Shown here piece after piece: positions 6,531-7,477 of a stretch of 7,477 bases of DNA; the stretch's first letter is position 1; the number at the start of each line of letters is the position of its first letter. Source of the DNA: GWF2-33-9 sp964500435 (GTDB taxonomy: Bacteria > Bacteroidota > Ignavibacteria > Kapaibacteriales > UBA2268). The notes below the pieces were generated by a model. The model was not told where the DNA came from. It did no database searches and worked only from the letters and a program-made list of their open reading frames with translations. Location: NCBI GenBank assembly GCA_964500435.1, contig CAZCNL010000017.1:1-7477 (forward strand), read 5' to 3'. The position numbers were made by a program, and so were the translations under genes.

Positions 6531-7477
6531 CTATATAGTTTTCTCAAAAAGTCTAATTCCATTAATTGGTCCTATAATGTTTTTAGGATCTCCATCAATT
6601 GAAATTGAAGAAAAAGGAATAATAAAAATTCTATACCTACTCCCTGGGTCTGAAACTATATATTTATCTCCACATTTTCCAACAACTAACATAAAGTGAG
6701 ACCATTCTTTCTTATCAGTTCCGCGAATTATTGCTCTGTAAACTTTTATTATAACTGGGCGTAAATTAGTCAATTCATTATCTATAATACTTCTAACTTT
6801 TAAAGCATCTGTTTCAGATAAATAACTACCAATAGTAGAAATGATTATATTAAAGTCAAATTTTTTATAAAGCTTTAATTTGTTCTTAGAAATATTAATA
6901 TCATAGATAGTTTTAAAATCTACATTATGAGAGCCATCAAATCCATTTATCTCCTTTAAAATTTCATTCAAAACCTCCGGATCTGTTAATGGAATATTTA
7001 ATCCAGGATATGTTTTCGCATAATAATTTATCAATGTAGCCATTGATGTTAATGCACATCCTACTTCTCCTATAGTTCTTTGATAAGTAGGGGTAGTAGT
7101 ATTATAAAGTTCATATTTCCACCTATCGTCATTCTGCTTGAACTCATCAGTCTTTAACTTCCCGCAACAGGTGAATGTTACCGAACTGCTTTCAGGTATA
7201 CATTCATTACATATCGCAGTTAAACTATACTCATATGGCGGAACCTGGTTTATCATCACAGTATTAGAACTTATCCCTCCACCGCTTGTTATGTCATTCC
7301 ACTTTTCTATCCAGTTCGCATTTGTCTCATATGAAAGTCTGATTCCATTAATACTATTACCGGTCATGTTTTTAACTATACTTACAAATGGTTTTGTCCT
7401 TTCTCCAATCGCCACTACCTGCACATCTGTCGTCGTATCCTTGTATATCTTATATCCGCTTCCGACCACTTCTATGT
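6531..7477 (-). CDS. C39-like cysteine peptidase domain protein A (5'-partial)
   Basis: The frame is open to the right edge: before the possible GTG at 7469-7467 it reads IE, and no Shine-Dalgarno is visible. The start most likely lies outside the window and A may be the C-terminal part of a longer protein. Numbering from that GTG, residues about 15-100 are beta-rich (VQVVAIG, FVSIVKNMTGNSINGIRLSYE, SVTFTCCG), perhaps an Ig-like module. C87xxC90-x10-C101C102 precedes KLKTDEF. The peptidase domain then shows Q112 (KQNDDRW), nucleophile C138 (GEVGCALTS), RPVII (237-241), H258 (WSHFMLVVG) and D274 (IVSDPG), the complete Peptidase_C39_2-like set. Known members of this fold are bacteriocin-leader peptidases and many uncharacterised exported proteins. 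The peptidase part is poor in CpG (6 in 6541-7140) compared with its own N-terminal part (12 in 7141-7477). It is followed after 15 bases by B. Confidence 0.85.
   Translation of the reverse strand, partial: IEVVGSGYKIYKDTTTDVQVVAIGERTKPFVSIVKNMTGNSINGIRLSYETNANWIEKWNDITSGGGISSNTVMINQVPPYEYSLTAICNECIPESSSVTFTCCGKLKTDEFKQNDDRWKYELYNTTTPTYQRTIGEVGCALTSMATLINYYAKTYPGLNIPLTDPEVLNEILKEINGFDGSHNVDFKTIYDINISKNKLKLYKKFDFNIIISTIGSYLSETDALKVRSIIDNELTNLRPVIIKVYRAIIRGTDKKEWSHFMLVVGKCGDKYIVSDPGSRYRIFIIPFSSISIDGDPKNIIGPINGIRLFEKTI
7141..7170. repeat. 30-base direct repeat at the peptidase junction, copy in A
   Basis: Identical to 5367-5396 and encodes CCGKLKTDEF (- strand). Flanking bases differ immediately on the peptidase side (7140 versus 5366), which marks a sharp edge of homology. 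Confidence 0.9.

Noticed and set aside
7467..7469. GTG as the start of peptidase protein A
   Set aside because: The frame stays open to the window edge, no ribosome binding site is visible, and there is no signal peptide after it. The gene is probably longer.
3808..7477. Mobile element or phage origin of the accessory locus
   Set aside because: No transposase, integrase, terminal inverted repeats or target duplications are visible. The mosaic pattern fits recombination within the locus better.

Overview
The window comes from a low-GC bacterium that uses ATA, AGA and TTA codons heavily. A small one-cluster ferredoxin of the Thermotoga/clostridial type suggests an anaerobe or a microaerobe. 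I cannot name the phylum. Poorly cultured anaerobic lineages such as Elusimicrobiota-like groups would fit, but that is a guess.

Left part, + strand (1-2516): the end of a carbohydrate ABC importer operon. It holds a MalF-type permease cut by the window edge, a complete MalG-type permease starting inside the previous stop codon (ATGA overlap), and a MalK/MsmK/UgpC-type ATPase with a GTG start behind a strong Shine-Dalgarno. The solute-binding protein is not in the window and probably lies upstream.

Middle part, - strand (2529-3705): a ferredoxin gene with a clear factor-independent terminator, then a cation diffusion facilitator (probable Zn2+ efflux) with a Cys-rich C-terminal tail. It converges on the ABC operon with only 12 bases between the stops.

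Right part, - strand (3808-7477): an accessory locus of two tandem gene pairs. Each pair is a C39-like cysteine peptidase domain protein followed by a secreted, Cys/Lys-rich two-domain protein. In transcription order they are peptidase A (open at the right edge), partner B, short peptidase A' and partner B'. The pairs are paralogous but mosaic. The last 125 residues of B and B' are 88% identical by hand alignment, and the segment ending CCGKLKTDEF just before the peptidase domains is conserved, including 30 identical bases. The peptidase domains and the partners' N-terminal domains between these anchors are strongly diverged. CpG content follows the same boundaries: the anchors are CpG-rich like the core genes and the diverged cores are CpG-poor. 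A' lacks the upstream domain of A, a signal peptide and a visible ribosome binding site, so it looks like a displaced tip cassette.

The most interesting reading is a locus with an exchangeable 'peptidase plus cognate partner domain' cassette of about 1 kb between constant flanks, and a second orphan-like cassette behind it. This layout resembles polymorphic toxin/immunity loci, but the function is inference.
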